Shown here piece after piece: positions 63,246 to 64,000 of a DNA stretch of 64,000 nucleotides. The notes under the pieces are model-generated. The model saw nothing but the letters and a program-made list of their open reading frames with translations, was not told where the DNA came from and searched no databases. This DNA is from Stappia sp. MMSF_3263. Its GTDB lineage: Bacteria > Pseudomonadota > Alphaproteobacteria > Rhizobiales > Stappiaceae. Positions within the stretch are counted from its first letter, which is position 1. Every line of letters begins with the position of its first letter. The stretch lies in the NCBI RefSeq assembly GCF_030733745.1, contig NZ_JASHIK010000002.1:186001-250000 (forward strand). Reading direction: 5' to 3'. The position numbers were made by a program, and so were the translations under genes.

Positions 63246-63803
63246 TCACTCGTCGCGCTTGCGCAGCTTGTCAAGAATGGCAAAGGGCGAGGGTTTCTTC
63301 CCGTCCTCCGGCGCGTCCTGCCCGTCTTCGCGATAGTCCTCGGGCAGTTCGGCGCCGGGAGCGCGCGGGAACGGGTCGAGCGCCAGAGCAAACTGCTCGC
63401 ACAGGATGGCGCCAAGGTCGACCCGCCCGCCTTCCAGCTGGTCGGGCGGATCCTCGGCAAAGGCATCGACCTCGATCTCCCCGTCGTCGCTGCCGGAAAG
63501 CTCGGCCGCGTCCGGATCGAAGCGCATGGAAAAACTCTCGTCGATCTGCTGGTCGACCGGCGCCAGCGTGACGACGCAGGCCTGGACGGCATGCGCGACC
63601 AGCCAGCCCTCGACGGCGACCCCGACCTTGCGCCACCGGCGCAGCTCAAAGCGGGCCGAGACATCGCGGAGATCGACCAGCGAATAGGTCTCGATCATGC
63701 GCTGGATGTCATCGGGCCCCGGGGTGACCTCGACGACGACCGGGCGCTCGCCCACATGCAGGATGCCCTGCATGTAGCTGAACGGAAATGTATCAATGCT
63801 CAT
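63246..63803 (-). CDS. DUF177 (YceD) family protein
   Basis: A 185-aa protein. The DUF177 core contains the stretch WLVAHAVQACVVTLAPVDQQ, followed by FSMRFDP and an acidic segment, and the end is basic (FAILDKLRKRDE). Plant and bacterial homologues are needed for 23S rRNA or ribosome maturation. The GGAG is 8 nt before the ATG. In many bacteria it precedes rpmF and plsX; here rpmF is absent from the block. Confidence 0.9.
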   Translation of the reverse strand: MSIDTFPFSYMQGILHVGERPVVVEVTPGPDDIQRMIETYSLVDLRDVSARFELRRWRKVGVAVEGWLVAHAVQACVVTLAPVDQQIDESFSMRFDPDAAELSGSDDGEIEVDAFAEDPPDQLEGGRVDLGAILCEQFALALDPFPRAPGAELPEDYREDGQDAPEDGKKPSPFAILDKLRKRDE

Positions 63804-63826
63804 GATGCGGGCTCCGGGAAAGAGGG

Positions 63827-64000
63827 TCAGGCGGCGGCCGGCAGATCCGGCCAGCGCAGGCGACCGGCCATGATTTCGCCCGGTTCCTGTCCGGCAAGCA
63901 GGCCCGTCGCCTCGCGCAGATAGGCGGCGATCGCGCTCGCGGCAACCGGATTAGCCGCCTCGGCGAAGAGATTGCGGTCGACGACCTCGACGAGTTGCTG
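63827..64000 (-). CDS. Ubiquinol-cytochrome c chaperone family protein, C-terminal end
   Basis: Only the last 57 codons are in the window. They read QQLVEVVDRNLFAEAANPVA and end in GEIMAGRLRWPDLPAAA, which fits the tail of the CBP3/UQCC1-like chaperone needed for bc1 complex assembly. The usual alphaproteobacterial order (chaperone, DUF177, plsX, fabH) supports the call. The stop is 24 bp before the DUF177 start. Confidence 0.7.
   Translation of the reverse strand, partial: QQLVEVVDRNLFAEAANPVAASAIAAYLREATGLLAGQEPGEIMAGRLRWPDLPAAA

Noticed and set aside
1-64000. CRISPR arrays or insertion sequences
   Set aside because: No regularly spaced repeats, transposase genes or terminal inverted repeats with target duplications were found.

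Overview
The window comes from a high-GC alphaproteobacterium, most likely a member of the Hyphomicrobiales (Stappia/Labrenzia-like lineages fit best, but the sequence alone does not prove it). The evidence is an alphaproteobacterial LexA box of the GTTC-N7-GTTC type, the conserved blocks cbp3-DUF177-plsX-fabH-ihfA-merR and aminotransferase-hom-glpX-recJ, a class I PHA synthase, DUF1127 genes with anti-Shine-Dalgarno small RNAs, and families such as DUF2842 and DUF930. It is chromosomal. No insertion sequence, phage, plasmid function or CRISPR array was seen.

Layout. 1-3891: divergent ssb and uvrA share an SOS-box promoter region with long leaders and strong hairpins. 3892-5741: a gene-poor stretch with REP-like palindromes, then two DUF1127 mini-genes and two small RNAs whose hairpin loops display CCUCCUCCC; this is the most distinctive part of the window. 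5742-10084: a small flagellar-rod-like protein, an AEC permease, an M3 peptidase and a Tat-exported beta carbonic anhydrase. 10417-15951: a sarcosine oxidase operon (soxB-cupin-soxD-soxA-soxG). 16117-22790: DUF423, a nitrilase-family protein, a small hypothetical gene, then a GntR-regulated sugar ABC importer (no ATPase) with a PfkB kinase. 22815-28289: recJ, glpX, hom and an aminotransferase. 28546-32785: a lipoprotein, phaC, a DUF6653-like membrane protein and a fatty acid hydroxylase/sterol desaturase. 32996-35800: arginine catabolism (rocD, rocF) with a divergent AsnC/Lrp regulator. 35876-43612: mostly housekeeping (rpsI-rplM, thioesterase, enoyl-CoA hydratase, CoA-binding protein, metY, ctaA), interrupted by an AT-rich island with an orphan secreted protein. 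43587-53336: an exopolysaccharide locus (deacetylase, GNAT, Wzc-like chain-length protein with a degenerate kinase domain, Wza-like lipoprotein, GT4, priming glycosyltransferase, O-antigen-ligase-like polymerase). 53399-53475: tRNA-Pro(GGG). 53640-59660: DUF930, an RHH protein, a VOC protein and a periplasmic dehydrogenase module (Tat small subunit, GMC flavoprotein, PQQ-type propeller dehydrogenase, diheme cytochrome c). 59673-64000: merR, ihfA, fabH, plsX, DUF177 and the tail of a cytochrome bc1 assembly chaperone gene.

How the genes fit together. The cell appears able to oxidise sarcosine, degrade arginine through ornithine, import and phosphorylate a sugar, oxidise alcohols or sugars in the periplasm with electrons passed to cytochrome c, store PHA and make an exopolysaccharide. 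The points most worth following are the duplicated DUF1127/CcsR-type small RNAs, a MerR gene with no standard start codon in front of its DNA-binding domain, a Wzc protein without Walker motifs, and a cupin inserted inside the sarcosine oxidase operon.
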